Positions 4,245 to 5,334 of a DNA stretch of 5,334 nucleotides are shown here, piece by piece. Source of the stretch: Spartobacteria bacterium (GTDB lineage: Bacteria; Verrucomicrobiota; Verrucomicrobiia; Chthoniobacterales; Chthoniobacteraceae). The DNA lies in the NCBI GenBank assembly GCA_025350985.1, contig JANXWU010000311.1:1-5334 (forward strand). Reading direction: 5' to 3'. Numbering within the stretch: position 1 is the first letter of the stretch; each line of letters opens with the position of its first letter. The notes beneath the pieces are model-generated. The model saw only the letters and a program-made list of their open reading frames with translations. It did not search any database and was not told the DNA's origin. Position numbers and translations under genes: made by a program.

Positions 4245-5334
4245 ATGATCGCCCGCCGCCTTGCCATTCCCTCTCTCGTCATTTCGTCGTTCGTTTGCGG
4301 GTTCACCGGGTTGACCGCTCGTGCGGACACGAAAACGATTTCCTTCAACCGCGACATTCGCCCGATTTTTTCCGACACCTGTTTTCAGTGCCACGGGCCC
4401 GACGAGGCGAAGCGTAAAAGCGGCGTGCGTTTCGATCAGCGCGAGAGCGCGGTGGCAAAGGCGAAGTCGGGTGACCTGCCGATCGTGCCGGGAAAACCCG
4501 AGGAGAGCGAGGTGATGAAACGGCTCACCAGCACCGATCCCGAAGAACTCATGCCGCCGGACAAGCTTCACAAAAAGCTGACGCCGCAGCAGATCGAGAC
4601 CGTGCGCAAATGGATCGCCGAGGGCGCGGAATATCAGGGCCATTGGGCCTTCATCAAGCCCGCGCGCCCGGCGGTACCGGCGATCACTGGCGCGGTGCAT
4701 ATCCAGAACCCGATCGACAATTTCATCCTCGCCCGGCTCGCTGCCGAGAGGCTGCCGCAAGCACCGGAAGCTGACCGCGCGACCCTGATTCGCCGCGTCT
4801 CACTCGATCTCAACGGCATCCCGCCGACGCCCGCCGAGGTCGATGCCTTTCTCGCGGACAAGACGCCGGACGCCTACGGAAAAATTGTCGATCGGTTGCT
4901 CGCGTCGCCGCGTTACGGCGAACGGATGGCGGCGCAGTGGCTCGATTTCGCGCGTTACGCGGACAGCAATGGATTCCAGTCCGACTCGTCGCGGCAGATG
5001 TGGCACTGGCGCGATTGGGTGCTCGGCGCGTTCAACAAAAACATGCCGTTCGATCAATTTACGGTCGAGCAACTCGCCGGCGATTTGCTCGCGGATTCGG
5101 AGAAATCTGGCAGCCCGGAAGCGAGGAAAAATCCTGTCGTGGCTTCCTGGGTTTCGGATTCAAAAACCAATCAAATCGTGGCGACCGGTTTCAATCGCAA
5201 CACGCGCATCAATGGGGAAGGCGGGCGCATCGTCGAGGAATGGTTTGCCGAAACCGTGATCGACCGCGTGGAGACCACGGGCCAGACGTGGCTCGCACTG
5301 ACGGTCGGCTGCGCGCGGTGCCACGACCACAAGT
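4245..5334 (+). CDS. Secreted PSCyt1 / DUF1549 (PSCyt2) protein, C-terminus cut by window edge
   Basis: The first 363 residues of a large exported protein of the Planctomycete/Verrucomicrobia cytochrome-like family. Complete members have PSCyt1, DUF1549 and DUF1553 domains and run near 800-1100 residues. Residues 1-27 form a signal peptide (basic MIARR, hydrophobic core, cleavage after ARA27). PSCyt1 starts at FNRDIRPIF (34-42) and carries a heme-c type CFQCH motif (46-50), then MPPDKLHKKLT and IETVRKWIAEGAEY. DUF1549 follows with IDNFILARL, RRVSLDLNGIPPTP, YADSNGFQ and ATGFNRN, and a second CxxCH (CARCH, 356-360) just before the edge. The biochemical role is not established; such genes often accompany DUF1501 and sulfatase genes and are proposed to act on polysaccharides. 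Residues 284-304 are an apparent insertion. A purine-rich GAGGGAG (4221-4227) lies 17 nt before the start, unusually far for a ribosome-binding site. Confidence 0.94.
   Translation, partial: MIARRLAIPSLVISSFVCGFTGLTARADTKTISFNRDIRPIFSDTCFQCHGPDEAKRKSGVRFDQRESAVAKAKSGDLPIVPGKPEESEVMKRLTSTDPEELMPPDKLHKKLTPQQIETVRKWIAEGAEYQGHWAFIKPARPAVPAITGAVHIQNPIDNFILARLAAERLPQAPEADRATLIRRVSLDLNGIPPTPAEVDAFLADKTPDAYGKIVDRLLASPRYGERMAAQWLDFARYADSNGFQSDSSRQMWHWRDWVLGAFNKNMPFDQFTVEQLAGDLLADSEKSGSPEARKNPVVASWVSDSKTNQIVATGFNRNTRINGEGGRIVEEWFAETVIDRVETTGQTWLALTVGCARCHDHK
5092..5161 (+). repeat. 63-bp in-frame insertion with 7-bp direct repeats inside the PSCyt1/DUF1549 gene
   Basis: CGGATTC occurs at 5092-5098 and again at 5155-5161, exactly 63 bp (21 codons) apart. 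The 56 bp between them contain an inverted repeat, CCCGGAAGC (5114-5122) against GCTTCCTGGG (5142-5151), nine paired bases with one bulged base. Inside it is a smaller AGGA/TCCT stem (5124-5127 with 5132-5135). Removing one repeat unit joins the protein as LLADSKTNQIVATGFN, which matches the length I recall for the family (LLPNATLEQKIATGFN type). The added segment is residues 284-304, rich in Ser, Glu, Lys and Pro. This looks like a small palindromic insertion kept in frame, though a lineage-specific loop remains possible. Confidence 0.5.

Overview
The window reads as chromosomal DNA from a fairly GC-rich bacterium of the Planctomycetes-Verrucomicrobia group, most likely a verrucomicrobium of the Pedosphaera/Limisphaera kind. 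The strongest pointer is the large secreted protein at the right edge, with PSCyt1 and DUF1549 (PSCyt2) domains; this family is expanded in that superphylum. Weak or absent Shine-Dalgarno sequences before most genes, a eukaryotic-type (GSII) glutamine synthetase and a palindromic intergenic element fit but do not prove this. The lineage is inferred, not searched.

Layout. (1) Bases 1-891, minus strand: most of a type II glutamine synthetase gene (glnII), cut by the left edge at codon 297. (2) Bases 892-1284: a divergent intergenic region. It holds a near-consensus sigma-54 (-24/-12) promoter facing glnII (998-1014) and, upstream of it, a ~130-bp element with inverted-repeat ends and internal hairpins (1082-1211). 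(3) Bases 1285-4122, plus strand: four collinear genes. They are a very small kinase-fold protein, a PP2C-type Ser/Thr phosphatase 6 nt behind it, and after 91 nt an MlaE-type permease and an MlaF-type ATPase that overlap by one base. (4) Bases 4123-4244: a gap with nested inverted repeats. (5) Bases 4245-5334, plus strand: the first 363 codons of a secreted PSCyt1/DUF1549 protein, running off the right edge. It carries an apparent 63-bp in-frame insertion bounded by a 7-bp direct repeat.

How the genes may work together. GlnII assimilates ammonium, and a sigma-54 promoter would tie it to nitrogen status. The kinase-like/PP2C pair looks like a reversible protein-phosphorylation module. MlaE-MlaF are the membrane and ATPase core of a phospholipid (Mla/MCE-type) transporter of the inner membrane. 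No MlaD/MCE substrate-binding gene, MlaC or MlaB/STAS partner lies inside the window. Whether the phosphorylation pair controls the transporter is only suggested by gene order. I see no tRNA, rRNA, CRISPR array, phage gene or transposase gene.
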